A stretch of 64,000 nt of DNA from JAPLDA01 sp043787975 (GTDB lineage Bacteria > Bacteroidota > Bacteroidia > AKYH767-A > 2013-40CM-41-45): the NCBI GenBank assembly GCA_043787975.1, contig JAYVUK010000071.1, forward strand, positions 62,001-126,000, read 5' to 3'. The first letter of the stretch is position 1; every line of letters begins with the position of its first letter. The notes beneath the pieces are model-generated. The model saw only the letters and a program-made list of their open reading frames with translations, was not told the DNA's origin and searched no databases. A program made the position numbers and the translations under genes. Shown piece by piece: positions 25,550-34,037 of the stretch.

Positions 25550-26332
25550 GTGGCATTGACCAAAACACTAAGTAATCCAGGAACGAGTTTGAAGGTAAAA
25601 AGCATTTTGGTAACTCAACCAAAGCCTGAAACTGACAAATCTCCTTATTTCGATCTTGCGAAAAAGTACAGCGTAAAAATTGACTTCCGGCCGTTTATTC
25701 ATGTGGAACCGATTGCTGCCAAAGATTTCAGGAAAGACAGGATCAACATCCTCGATTATTCAGCAGTCATTTTTACAAGCCGAAACGCTGCGGATAATTT
25801 TTTCAGGATTTGTGTCGAGATGCGCGTGAACGTTCCGGAATCCATGAAATATTTTTGTGTGTCAGAATCAACAGCGTTCTACCTTCAGAAATATGTGGTG
25901 TATCGTAAACGAAAAATATTTTACGGCAAGCAAACCATCACGGACCTGATGGATGTGATTAAGAAACACCGGAAGGAAAAATTCCTCGTGCCTTGTACCG
26001 ATATTCATAAACAAGAGATTTTCGAAACACTTGATGCCAATGAAATCGAATATACAAAGGCTGTTATATACAAAACTGTTGCAAGTGATTTATCCGATCT
26101 TGCCAATGTAAATTATGATGTGCTTGTTTTTTTCTCACCTTCAGGAATCAAATCGTTATTCAAAAACTTTCCGAAGTTCAAACAAAGTGCAACGCGTATC
26201 GCTGCATTTGGTCCTACGACTGCACAAGCTGTTCTCGATGCAGGTTTGAAACTTGATATCCAGGCACCTGTTCCTGCAGCTCCTTCCATGACCATGGCGC
26301 TCGAACAATACATTAAGAAGAATAATAGATAA
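25550..26332 (+). CDS. hemD: Uroporphyrinogen-III synthase-like protein
   Basis: A 260-residue HemD-family protein, the enzyme that closes and inverts the tetrapyrrole ring. It shows two halves: ILVTQPKPETDKSPYFDLAKKY with ILDYSAVIFTSRNAADNFF, and a second half with VLVFFSPSGIKSLFKNF followed by RIAAFGPTTAQAVLDAGL. HemD is poorly conserved, so the call rests on these motifs and on position. The start is GTG at 25550. It lies after DUF4271 and before rnpA, an order I recall in this phylum. Confidence 0.82.
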   Translation: MALTKTLSNPGTSLKVKSILVTQPKPETDKSPYFDLAKKYSVKIDFRPFIHVEPIAAKDFRKDRINILDYSAVIFTSRNAADNFFRICVEMRVNVPESMKYFCVSESTAFYLQKYVVYRKRKIFYGKQTITDLMDVIKKHRKEKFLVPCTDIHKQEIFETLDANEIEYTKAVIYKTVASDLSDLANVNYDVLVFFSPSGIKSLFKNFPKFKQSATRIAAFGPTTAQAVLDAGLKLDIQAPVPAAPSMTMALEQYIKKNNR

Positions 26333-26407
26333 CCACTTTTTCTGTCCCGGGAACCTGTAAATCAGAAATCAAGTTGGGGTTCATAATTTTCCGTACTCAA
26401 AAAAATC

Positions 26408-26809
26408 ATGGCAATAACGCGATTCACTTTCAAAAAAGAAGAACGCCTGTCGAGTCGTAAGATACTGACGGAGCTTTTTGAAAAAGGAAAAAGCATTGTT
26501 GTTTCTCCGTTCCGGTTATCATTCCTTAAAACAAAATTGGTCTCATCATCACCTGCGCAAATTGCATTCAGTGTTCCGGTAAAAAATTTCCGGCAGGCTG
26601 TGGACAGGAACCGCATCAAAAGACAAATGCGTGAAGTGTATCGAAAAAACAAATCGTCCGTATATGCGTTATTGGAAAATCAAAAATCACAATGTGCGAT
26701 GATGATTGTTTTCATTGGGAAATCCAAACCCACATTTGAAGAAGTGGAGCAGAAATTAAAACTGACGTTGCATCGTTTTGAAGAGGAGTTTAAAAAGCAT
26801 GCTGAGTAA
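26408..26809 (+). CDS. rnpA: Ribonuclease P protein component
   Basis: Protein subunit that helps RNase P RNA cut tRNA 5' leaders. The protein of 133 residues has KKEERLSSRKILTELFEKGKS at the start and the RNA-binding core VKNFRQAVDRNRIKRQMREVYR (the RNR motif). The stop overlaps the yidD start, the standard rnpA-yidD coupling. Identification is firm. Confidence 0.95.
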   Translation: MAITRFTFKKEERLSSRKILTELFEKGKSIVVSPFRLSFLKTKLVSSSPAQIAFSVPVKNFRQAVDRNRIKRQMREVYRKNKSSVYALLENQKSQCAMMIVFIGKSKPTFEEVEQKLKLTLHRFEEEFKKHAE

Positions 26810-27011
26810 AATTTTCATCGCCTTCATTCGTTTCTACCAAAACGCTCTTTCACCTTTGCTTGCACCTTCATGCCGTTATACGCCAACCTGTTCTCAATAC
26901 GGTATCGAAGCAATTCAGAAATATGGTCCGTTCAAAGGTGGTTATCTCACCTTAAAAAGATTTCTTCGTTGTCATCCGTGGGGAAAACATGGACATGACC
27001 CTGTCCCGTAG
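26799..27011 (+). CDS. yidD: Membrane protein insertion efficiency factor YidD
   Basis: A 70-residue membrane-associated protein that supports YidC-dependent insertion. The family hallmarks are SPLLAPSCRYTPTCSQYGIEAI and FKGGYLTLKRFLRCHPWGKHGHDPVP. I chose the ATG at 26799, which overlaps the rnpA stop; a TTG at 26778 would add seven residues inside rnpA. Length matches the family. Confidence 0.95.
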   Translation: MLSKIFIAFIRFYQNALSPLLAPSCRYTPTCSQYGIEAIQKYGPFKGGYLTLKRFLRCHPWGKHGHDPVP

Positions 27012-27090
27012 GGAATTAGAAATTTTAGATTCTAAATTTTAAATTATAAGAATCATAATTCGCTTAGAAATATAACATCAAAAAATAAAG

Positions 27091-28791
27091 ATGAATAAAA
27101 TTAAATCAATAGTCGGAAAATTCAGAGTGATCATTCTTGTGTTGGTGGTTGCTGCAACAAGTGTTGTTACGTACAGTTTCGTAGATGATTATTTCGAAGT
27201 GTCAAAGAACCTCGATATTTTTTCATCGTTGTTTCGCGAAGTAAATTTGAATTATGTGGATTCCGTTGATCCCGGGAAATTGATGAAGAAGGGAATTGAT
27301 GCCATGCTCGAAACGCTCGATCCATACACCGATTTTATTCCTGAATCGGATATTGAAGATTATCGTTTCATGACGACAGGCCAGTATGGTGGTATTGGTG
27401 CACTCATCAGGCAAAAAGGCGATTACGTGGCGATCAGTGAACCGTATGACGGATCTCCTGCACAAAAAGCAGACATACGTCCGGGTGATGAGATTTTGGA
27501 GATTGATGGCAAATCGCAAAAAGGAAAACGAACAGATGAGATCAGTAAAATATTAAAAGGCCAGCCGAAAACAATTGTTCACATTCTACTGAGAAGAGAA
27601 GGTGAAAAAAATCCTGTTGAGAAAACGGTGACACGTGAAGAAATTAAAGTGAAGAATGTTCCTTACTACGGAATGATTACAAAAGACATCGGCTACATCA
27701 AGTTGGATAAGTTTACGGAAAGCTCCGGAAAAAATGTGAGTGAAGCGTTGAAAGCATTAAAGGCAAAAGGAAATTTAAAAGGAGTTGTTTTTGATCTTCG
27801 TTCTAACCCGGGAGGTTTGCTGAATGAAGCGGTAAATGTTTCCAATGTTTTTGTAAACCGCGGACAGGATATCGTGGTGACAAAAGGGAAGATCAAAGAA
27901 TTGGAGAAAACATACAAAGCCATCAACGATGCTGTGGATCTTGATTTGCCGTTAGCTGTCTTGGTGAATAGTGGTTCTGCTTCTGCTTCTGAAATTGTTT
28001 CCGGTTCATTGCAGGATTTAGATCGCGGAGTAATTATCGGTCAGCGTACGTTTGGAAAAGGATTGGTGCAAACTACACGGCAACTCAGTTACAACTCGCA
28101 ACTGAAAATCACGACTGCGAAATATTACATTCCAAGCGGACGATGTATCCAGGCGCTTGATTACTCGCATCGCAACGAAGACGGAAGCGTAGGCAAAGTT
28201 CCCAATTCGCTGATGACAGCATTTAAAACACGCGATGGAAGAAAAGTTTTTGATGGTGGAGGAATTTTGCCGGATGTGATTACAGACGTTCGTAAGCTCA
28301 GCAGCATTACAACCAGCTTGCGGGATAAAAATTTGATTTTTGATTATGCCACGCATTACCGCTTGTTGCATGTTTCGATTGCTGATGCAAAAGACTTTCA
28401 TTTTTCTGATAGTGACTTCAAAGATTTCATGGAATTTATTTCTGACAAGGAGTATGATTACAGCACCAAGAGTGAAAAAACCATGGATGATTTGAAAAAG
28501 AATACCGAAGAAGAAAAATATTTTGCTGATGTGAAACCGGAATTTGAAGCGCTGAAATCAAAACTGGCGCACAATAAGAAATCCGATGTACTGAAAAACA
28601 AAGAAGAGATCACGCAGTTGCTTGAAGAAGAAATTGCGTCGCGTTATTATTATCAAGCTGGCCGAATCGAAGCAACCTTCAATCACGATGACCAGATAAA
28701 GAAAGCGGTTGAAGTGTTGAACAATTCTTCGATGTATACTTCTGTTCTCAATGGTACTTATAAAGCAAGTAATGAAGGAGTGACGAAGTGA
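27091..28791 (+). CDS. C-terminal processing peptidase (S41)
   Basis: A 566-residue serine protease of the CtpA/Tsp class, with a single N-terminal membrane anchor (VIILVLVVAATSVVTYSF, residues 13-30). A PDZ domain spans about 95-185 (GGIGALIRQKGDYVAISEPYDGSPAQKADIRPGDEI). The catalytic site is the SASASE serine cluster at residues 296-301 with Lys323 in TFGKG. It probably processes or degrades periplasmic proteins. The C-terminal 150 residues are helical. The last 93 bases have a diverged duplicate 2.2 kb downstream at 30927-31019, suggesting that this 3' end was replaced by an insertion event. Confidence 0.93.
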   Translation: MNKIKSIVGKFRVIILVLVVAATSVVTYSFVDDYFEVSKNLDIFSSLFREVNLNYVDSVDPGKLMKKGIDAMLETLDPYTDFIPESDIEDYRFMTTGQYGGIGALIRQKGDYVAISEPYDGSPAQKADIRPGDEILEIDGKSQKGKRTDEISKILKGQPKTIVHILLRREGEKNPVEKTVTREEIKVKNVPYYGMITKDIGYIKLDKFTESSGKNVSEALKALKAKGNLKGVVFDLRSNPGGLLNEAVNVSNVFVNRGQDIVVTKGKIKELEKTYKAINDAVDLDLPLAVLVNSGSASASEIVSGSLQDLDRGVIIGQRTFGKGLVQTTRQLSYNSQLKITTAKYYIPSGRCIQALDYSHRNEDGSVGKVPNSLMTAFKTRDGRKVFDGGGILPDVITDVRKLSSITTSLRDKNLIFDYATHYRLLHVSIADAKDFHFSDSDFKDFMEFISDKEYDYSTKSEKTMDDLKKNTEEEKYFADVKPEFEALKSKLAHNKKSDVLKNKEEITQLLEEEIASRYYYQAGRIEATFNHDDQIKKAVEVLNNSSMYTSVLNGTYKASNEGVTK

Positions 28792-28821
28792 TTAGGTGAT
28801 TAAGTGACTAAGCAGGTGATA

Positions 28822-28908
28822 AACCTCGGAGAGGCTGCTGTAATTCGTTAAACGAGACAAGGAAAATTTATTTTTACTTTTTAAAAAGGGAAAGGCCTCT
28901 TCGAGGTT
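28822..28908. repeat. Inverted repeat after the protease gene
   Basis: AACCTCGGAGAGGC at 28822-28835 and GCCTCTTCGAGGTT at 28895-28908 are inverted at 13 of 14 positions with a 59-base spacer. It lies just after the protease stop, preceded by GTGATTAAGTGA-type words. The rest of the 212-base gap to 29003 shows no gene. Confidence 0.6.
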
Positions 28909-29003
28909 ACGTTTCCAAGGTTTTCTTGAGAGCAGCGTAGTCTGCCAGCCGTCAAGCCTTCCTGAAGATTACGCTGAACGGGAACATAGAGAAAAATTAC
29001 ATC

Positions 29004-30116
29004 TCAATACCCCGATTTTTTATTCCGTGAAATAAATTCCTGAATATCTTGCAGACCATTTTTTCTATATCCTATTTTATAGTCAATTATTTTTCCGTAT
29101 TTATTTACTAATAGAAAAGTTGGAAATGCATTGATTCCGTATTGTTTTTCTAGGTCGGATTTGGTGTCCAAATAAATATCAAAATCTATTTTAGTTGTTC
29201 GTTTTAAATTATTCAGTGATTTGGAATTTGTCGCAGAAGGTATGATTGATATAAACTTTATTCCTTCAGTTTTTAAGAAACTGAAGCTGGTTTCAGACTC
29301 ATTAATAAACCAGTGGCAGGGGAGACAGTACTCGGTAAAAACAAATATTAGGTTCAGGGAATCCAGAACTTCTTGAATAAAATGTGCGGGTTCATTTTTA
29401 GAAATATTGGAAAGCAACAGATTGCTTATATTATAATCTTTTAATATTTCATGTCCATCGTACAATTTTTCTTTACCTTCTTTGCAGTCAATTATTTTAA
29501 AATCGGTTTTTGAATCTAATGGGAAATTGATACATATGTTCTCGTTCGAAAATGTTTTCAATACTGTATAAGACTTTATTTGTATAAGAGTATCCATCCA
29601 GATTTTACTGACCATAGATATAGGTGAATGATTATCATTATAATTAACAATTATTAATGCGGAATCAATCACTCCGAGGCTATCCGGAATATCTGAAAAA
29701 ATTTTTTTTTGACTAGGAGTTTCTTCCACTCGGCTGCAGGACGAATTCATTAAAGAATCAAAATTGTATTTTAGGGGGGCAAATATCCAGGTTTGATTGA
29801 TTGAAGAAATTTTAGAATGATAGGCAGTCTGTTTCGAAGTATTATGAATTGAATAGGTATTCATTAAAGTATCTACATACAATTCGCTTGAATCTCTACT
29901 TTCGCTATAAAATAAATTGCTGCAATACGGATCGTGAACATATTTCTCTCTTAGTGTAAAGCGTGACGTTTCATTTTCATAAAACGGTTTCCACCCAACT
30001 TCAAGTAAAATATCAAATTTACTTTGACGGATTTTTGATTGAGAAAAAGCAGAATTATAAAAAGCGCTAACTAATAATATAACGGCTATAGAATTAATTA
30101 GCGCTTTTTTAATCAC
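29004..30116 (-). CDS. Exported thioredoxin-fold protein
   Basis: A 370-residue protein with a signal peptide (KKALINSIAVILLVSAFYNSAFS) and a C-terminal thioredoxin/TlpA-like domain from about residue 245. The redox pair is CLPC in FTEYCLPCHWFINES, and the cis-proline motif is GINAFPTFLLVNKYG. The N-terminal two thirds are unlike any family I know; they contain DPYCSNLFYSESRDSSELYVDT and a Tyr/Asn-rich stretch. The GTG at 30116 lies five bases after the Cys-rich lipoprotein stop. The pair is AT-rich and sits between the protease gene and its displaced 3' end, suggesting an acquired two-gene unit. A periplasmic disulfide or metal-handling role is inferred. Confidence 0.75.
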   Translation of the reverse strand: MIKKALINSIAVILLVSAFYNSAFSQSKIRQSKFDILLEVGWKPFYENETSRFTLREKYVHDPYCSNLFYSESRDSSELYVDTLMNTYSIHNTSKQTAYHSKISSINQTWIFAPLKYNFDSLMNSSCSRVEETPSQKKIFSDIPDSLGVIDSALIIVNYNDNHSPISMVSKIWMDTLIQIKSYTVLKTFSNENICINFPLDSKTDFKIIDCKEGKEKLYDGHEILKDYNISNLLLSNISKNEPAHFIQEVLDSLNLIFVFTEYCLPCHWFINESETSFSFLKTEGIKFISIIPSATNSKSLNNLKRTTKIDFDIYLDTKSDLEKQYGINAFPTFLLVNKYGKIIDYKIGYRKNGLQDIQEFISRNKKSGY

Positions 30117-30121
30117 GACTT

Positions 30122-30733
30122 TTAGTTTACAAGATTGACGGATACTGCCTCTAGGATCACATGATGACTGTGTTCATGACTAAAAGCCCTGCGCGCATCT
30201 AATCCACAATCACCATTGCAGTCTCCATTTTCACAATGAATTTCATTAGGGCAACATGACCCTCCTACACTGCAATGACCCTGAGCACTGCAGCATTCGC
30301 AGGTGAAAACAATACGAGTAGGCGCTCTCTCAGCAGTTGTAGGATCGTCAAAAGCGATAGCCCAATATGTTTTGGTGGAGTCTAAGTTTAAAACGGCCGA
30401 ATCACCATAAATTGTATAACTTTGATCGAGTGAATAGGTTGCCCATTTGCTACTGTCCGTCACTGGTGCAAAGGAATAGGAATAGTTTACGGTTCCATCG
30501 GCTTGGTATGTGAGGTCTATTATGCAAATACTATCTTTGGATATATCGCACATTTCAGAACCAGTATGGATCTTAGAAATTACCCTCACGGTACCTGATT
30601 TAAACTGAACATTACTGCTGTTTTCATTTGATTGAGTTCCACCCTTTTCTTTGCTACAGGATATTACAAAGATGGTTCCGCTAAGGAATACTAAAGATAA
30701 TAGTAATAAGCTAATCTTAAGTTTTTTTCTCAT
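30122..30733 (-). CDS. Cys-rich predicted lipoprotein
   Basis: A 203-residue lipoprotein with lipobox FVISC near residue 26. The middle is a polar beta-type domain (GTVRVISKIHTGSEMCDI to YWAIAFDDPTTAERAPTR). The C-terminus is a cysteine cluster beginning CECCSAQGHC and continuing through CC, HC and DC motifs to CGLDARR, about ten cysteines in 40 residues, followed by a His-rich HEHSHH. I do not recognise the family. The cysteine and histidine content suggests metal binding or a disulfide-bonded knot. It is co-transcribed with the thioredoxin-fold gene, which could keep these cysteines in a defined state. Confidence 0.7.
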   Translation of the reverse strand: MRKKLKISLLLLSLVFLSGTIFVISCSKEKGGTQSNENSSNVQFKSGTVRVISKIHTGSEMCDISKDSICIIDLTYQADGTVNYSYSFAPVTDSSKWATYSLDQSYTIYGDSAVLNLDSTKTYWAIAFDDPTTAERAPTRIVFTCECCSAQGHCSVGGSCCPNEIHCENGDCNGDCGLDARRAFSHEHSHHVILEAVSVNLVN

Positions 30734-30923
30734 GATGTTTGTTTTTTGTCGTAGTTAGAACTTGTGAGTACAAAGCACAATACTATTTCTTGAATTGTCA
30801 AGCGTATTTCTACGGGAAATGACCAGTATTTCTACGGTAAATTTGAGGTCAGTTTTTGCTAGTTAGCAGGTTCCCATTTGATATAATTCCAATGATGTAT
30901 AGTCTGCCCATCCCTAAACGTCT

Positions 30924-31019
30924 ATGAGGAAAGCGGTTGAAATGCTGAATAATTCTTCGATGTATGCGTCCATTCTGAATGGAACGTATAAGGCGAGTAA
31001 TGAGGAGTTGAAAAAATGA
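30924..31019 (+). pseudogene. Displaced 3' end of an S41 protease gene
   Basis: The frame reads RKAVEMLNNSSMYASILNGT and ends YKASNEELKK before a stop. It matches the last 31 codons of the protease at 27091-28791. At DNA level I count 73 identical of 93 positions, and most changes are at third codon positions. No other protease sequence precedes it. It is on the same strand as the intact gene and is followed at once by a strong terminator-like hairpin, as a real gene end would be. Confidence 0.75.
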
Positions 31020-31026
31020 TCTGGCT

Positions 31027-31089
31027 GTCATGCTGAACTTGTTTCAGCATCCCTTCAATAAAGAGATGCTGAAACAAGTTCAGCATGAC
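31027..31089. terminator. Perfect 25-bp inverted repeat, likely bidirectional terminator
   Basis: Arms 31027-31051 and 31065-31089 are perfect inverted repeats, with the word ATGCTGAACTTGTTTCAGCA in the left arm and a 13-base loop. It lies between the displaced protease end (plus strand) and the aldehyde dehydrogenase stop (minus strand). I recall CTGAACTTGTTTCAGCAT-type palindromes as frequent in Bacteroidota intergenic DNA. Confidence 0.8.
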
Positions 31090-31094
31090 AAGTT

Positions 31095-32537
31095 TTAAAG
31101 TTTTATGCAAACGTTCTTCTCTTCCGTAAAAAACTTGAGCGCTTCAAAACCGCCTTCACGGCCGACACCGGAATTTTTCATTCCGCCAAAAGGAGTGCGG
31201 AGGTCACGGAAGAGCCAGCAGTTGATCCAGATAATTCCAATGTGAAGTTGTGCCGCCAGCCTATGAGCGCGCGTGAGATTTTCAGTCCAGACCATCGCTG
31301 CCAAACCGTATTGTGTGGAGTTCGCAAACAGCAATGCTTCTTCGTCATTGTCAAAAGGAGTGAGCGTTACCACCGGTCCGAAGATTTCTTCCTGGTTGGT
31401 GCGGCAATCGTAACTCAATCCTTCGATTACAGTAGGCTCGATAAAATATCCGTTTGCATTTTTTCCGGAGAGGTGAATTTGATTTCCGCCGCAGAGAATT
31501 TTTCCACCTTCCTGTTTTGCAAGTTCGATGTAAGAGAGAACTTTTTCCATGTGAGGTTTTGAAACGATGGCTCCCATCCGGTTTTCATCATTCAAGGGAT
31601 CTCCGACTTTCAATGTTGAAACTCTTTTCAGGAATGCTTCTTTGAACTTTTCGTAAATACTTTTTTCGATAAAGATTCGTGAGCCACACAAACAAATTTC
31701 TCCCTGATTGCTGAATGCTGCATTCACGGAAGTTTTCACGGCTTCGTCAAAATTGCAATCGGCAAAAATGAGGTTCGGATTTTTACCTCCGAGTTCAAGC
31801 GAAAGTTTTTTAAACATCGGTGCTGCCGTCCGTGCAATCCATTCACCTGTTTTTGTTCCACCAGTAAAACTGATCGCAGGAATTTTTGGATGAGAAACAA
31901 TGGCTGCTCCGACTTTTGGACCGTAGCCGTGAACAATGTTCAAGACACCTTTTGGTAAACCCGCTTCGATGCAAAGTTCAGCAAGCAAAAAAGCAGTCAT
32001 CGGCGTGATCTCACTTGGCTTTGCCACCACACAATTTCCCGATGCAAGAGCAGGAGCAATTTTCCAGGTGAATAAATAGAGTGGAAGATTCCATGGAGAA
32101 ATACATCCTGCAATTCCAATCGGTTGTCGAAGCGTATAGTTGATTGCAGAATTTTCTGTAGCATGTGCTTCCGTGTGCAAATGAATCGCACCTGTTCCAT
32201 AGAAATGAAAATTATCACGTGCACGCGGAATATCAACAGCTTTAGCAAGCCACAAAGGTTTTCCCTGGTCAATGCTTTCGGCAAGTGCAAGACGATCCAG
32301 GTTTTTTTCAATCAGAGAAGAAATTTTTAAAAGAATGTCGGAACGTTTTGCAACAGGCATGTTGCTCCATTCTATAAAAGCAGCAGCAGCAGCAGCAGTC
32401 GCCAGTTCAACATCGCGTTCATCCGAATCAGGAATGAGAGAGTAAACTTCTCCGGTTGCAGGATTAATGTTGTCGATGTAGGTTTTGCTGATTGGCTCAA
32501 CCAACTCACCGTTGATGTAGTTTTTAATTTTTTGCAT
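31095..32537 (-). CDS. Aldehyde dehydrogenase, probable 2-aminomuconate semialdehyde dehydrogenase
   Basis: NAD-dependent aldehyde dehydrogenase of 480 residues. The catalytic glutamate is in KLSLELGGKNPNL (about residue 250) and the nucleophilic cysteine in FSNQGEICLCGSRIFIE (about 284); ISPWNLPLYL and SFTGGTKTGEWIA bind the cofactor. The sequence resembles aminomuconate and hydroxymuconate semialdehyde dehydrogenases. Its neighbours are the dioxygenase and decarboxylase that produce aminomuconate semialdehyde, so the pathway assignment is good. A polyalanine stretch (AAAAAAF) comes from a GCA run at about 32381-32397. It follows the SDR gene on the same strand, with an empty hairpin element in the gap. 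Confidence 0.88.
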   Translation of the reverse strand: MQKIKNYINGELVEPISKTYIDNINPATGEVYSLIPDSDERDVELATAAAAAAFIEWSNMPVAKRSDILLKISSLIEKNLDRLALAESIDQGKPLWLAKAVDIPRARDNFHFYGTGAIHLHTEAHATENSAINYTLRQPIGIAGCISPWNLPLYLFTWKIAPALASGNCVVAKPSEITPMTAFLLAELCIEAGLPKGVLNIVHGYGPKVGAAIVSHPKIPAISFTGGTKTGEWIARTAAPMFKKLSLELGGKNPNLIFADCNFDEAVKTSVNAAFSNQGEICLCGSRIFIEKSIYEKFKEAFLKRVSTLKVGDPLNDENRMGAIVSKPHMEKVLSYIELAKQEGGKILCGGNQIHLSGKNANGYFIEPTVIEGLSYDCRTNQEEIFGPVVTLTPFDNDEEALLFANSTQYGLAAMVWTENLTRAHRLAAQLHIGIIWINCWLFRDLRTPFGGMKNSGVGREGGFEALKFFTEEKNVCIKL

Positions 32538-32549
32538 TTAAATTATTTT

Positions 32550-32598
32550 GACCACAGATGATCATGAAAAATCATGATCATCATGAGTATCTGTGGTC
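32550..32598. repeat. Empty hairpin of the GACCACAGAT family
   Basis: A 49-bp near-palindrome with ends GACCACAGAT and ATCTGTGGTC and a TCATGATCATCATGA centre. Its right half, read on the opposite strand, matches the arms of the GxxExxY element at 34037-34561 at about 24 of 27 positions. It fills the gap between the SDR stop and the aldehyde dehydrogenase start. Confidence 0.8.
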
Positions 32599-32605
32599 TA
32601 TTTCA

Positions 32606-33394
32606 TTATAAAGATAAAGTTCTTCCGCCATCCACCGGCAAATTAATTCCGGTGATGTAGCTTGCAGCGGGAGACGCCAGGAAAGCAATCGCGTTTGCAG
32701 TTTCATGTGCATCGGCAAACCGTGCCATCGGAATTTCTGAAATCATTTCTTCTTTTAATTCAGCAATGCTTTTTCCCGTACGCTGACTTTTCGCTTCCAG
32801 CAAAGTTTTAAGTCGAATAGTATCCGTGGCTCCGGGCAATACATTGTTCACAGTGATGTTAAACTTTGCAACTTCTCCGGCCAATGTCTTACTCCAGTTT
32901 GCGACAGCAGCACGAATAGTATTCGATACACCCAATCCTTTCAATGGCTGTTTCACAGAAGTAGAAATGACATTGATGATTCGTCCATAGTTAGCTTCTT
33001 TCATTCCCTTCAATACAGCCTGCGCAAGAATATGATTACAGATAAGATGGTTGTTGAAGGTGGAAATAAATTCTTCCGTTGTTGCTTCGGTGATGGTTCC
33101 GCTTTTCGGTCCACCTGTATTGTTCACAAGAATGTGAACAGTTCCGTTTTCTGAAACATATTTTTCAATCTTACTTTTCAACTCTTCCGGTTTGGAAAAA
33201 TCAGCGATGATGTAATCATGTTTTTGTTTATGAGCTGTTGAAAGTTCCTTGCAGACTTTTTGTAAATCCGTTTCATTTCTTGCAATAAGTGTGATGGTTG
33301 CGCCTGAGTTTGCAAGCTCCAGAGCTGCCGCTTTGCCGATACCTTGCGTGCTTCCGCAAACAACAGCGTGTTTATTTTCGAGGGAAAGATTCAT
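32606..33394 (-). CDS. Short-chain dehydrogenase/reductase
   Basis: A 262-residue SDR enzyme. The nucleotide-binding motif is VVCGSTQGIGKAAALELANSG, the structural motif is LVNNTGGPKSG, and the C-terminus is SYITGINLPVDGGRTLSL. In the active site the usual Tyr-x-x-x-Lys is not evident: the segment after IINVISTSVKQPLKG reads LGVSNTIRAAVANWSK, so the tyrosine position appears substituted. The substrate is unknown. It is the first gene of the minus-strand half of the aminomuconate cluster and diverges from the dioxygenase. It may act on a pathway intermediate or side product. Confidence 0.85.
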   Translation of the reverse strand: MNLSLENKHAVVCGSTQGIGKAAALELANSGATITLIARNETDLQKVCKELSTAHKQKHDYIIADFSKPEELKSKIEKYVSENGTVHILVNNTGGPKSGTITEATTEEFISTFNNHLICNHILAQAVLKGMKEANYGRIINVISTSVKQPLKGLGVSNTIRAAVANWSKTLAGEVAKFNITVNNVLPGATDTIRLKTLLEAKSQRTGKSIAELKEEMISEIPMARFADAHETANAIAFLASPAASYITGINLPVDGGRTLSL

Positions 33395-33452
33395 GAAACC
33401 GGTTTGTAAATTGAAAATATGTAAATTTGGAAATGTTTATTTTGGCGACTCT

Positions 33453-33476
33453 TATCTTTACGAGAGAACAAATCTA
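33453..33476. promoter_or_regulatory. Divergent promoter region of the 3-hydroxyanthranilate cluster
   Basis: On the plus strand TATCTTTA (33453-33460) is a near match to TAnnTTTG, with a TTG 23 bases upstream. On the minus strand TAGATTTG (33476-33469) matches the box. The two lie in the 115-base space between the SDR and dioxygenase starts. Confidence 0.45.
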
Positions 33477-33509
33477 ACCTCTAAAATCCACAATCTAAAA
33501 TTTAAAACG

Positions 33510-34037
33510 ATGCCAGTACAACGTGCCTTCAGCTTCAAAAAATGGATTGATGAAAACCGTCATCTGCTTAAGCCTCCTGTAGGAAACCAGCAGGTCTATA
33601 AAAACAATGATGACTTCATCGTCATGGTTGTTGGCGGACCTAATTCCCGGAAAGATTATCATTACAACGAAGGCGAAGAATTTTATTACCAGGTTGAAGG
33701 TGACATCGTCGTAAAGATTATTGAAGATGGAAAACCCGTTGACATTCCTGTTAAGGAAGGAGATATTTTTTTACTTCCGCCGCGAACACCGCATTCACCG
33801 CAACGTCCGGCTAACACCGTTGGTTTGGTGATGGAACTTTACCGGAACCAGGGCGAGGAAGATGCCTGTATGTGGTTTTGCGAAAAGTGCGGCAACAAAT
33901 TGTATGAAGAATATTTTAGCCTCACCGATATTGTAACTCAGCTCCCGAAAGTGCTGAATGGTTTTTATTCCAACCTGGATCTGCGGACATGTAAGAATTG
34001 TGGAACGGTGATGGAGCCGCCAGCGCCGATGAAGTAG
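33510..34037 (+). CDS. 3-hydroxyanthranilate 3,4-dioxygenase
   Basis: Non-heme iron cupin enzyme that opens the ring of 3-hydroxyanthranilate to aminocarboxymuconate semialdehyde in kynurenine catabolism. The 175-residue protein starts MPVQRAFSF at 33510; the open frame continues upstream, but that part lies outside the family. Iron ligands are His51, Glu57 and His95 (HYNEGEEF and PRTPHSPQR); Arg47 is the substrate arginine. A rubredoxin-like site is formed by Cys124, Cys127, Cys161 and Cys164 (CEKCG, CKNCG), as in bacterial members. The next pathway gene follows after an inserted hairpin element. Identification is firm. Confidence 0.95.
   Translation: MPVQRAFSFKKWIDENRHLLKPPVGNQQVYKNNDDFIVMVVGGPNSRKDYHYNEGEEFYYQVEGDIVVKIIEDGKPVDIPVKEGDIFLLPPRTPHSPQRPANTVGLVMELYRNQGEEDACMWFCEKCGNKLYEEYFSLTDIVTQLPKVLNGFYSNLDLRTCKNCGTVMEPPAPMK

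Noticed and set aside
32381..32397. GCA-type microsatellite in the aldehyde dehydrogenase gene
   Set aside because: It encodes a short alanine run in a helix; length is too small to call a functional repeat.
33249..33509. N-terminal extension of the 3-hydroxyanthranilate dioxygenase
   Set aside because: The open frame runs back through the divergent promoter and into the SDR gene on the other strand; the family starts at MPVQRAFSF.
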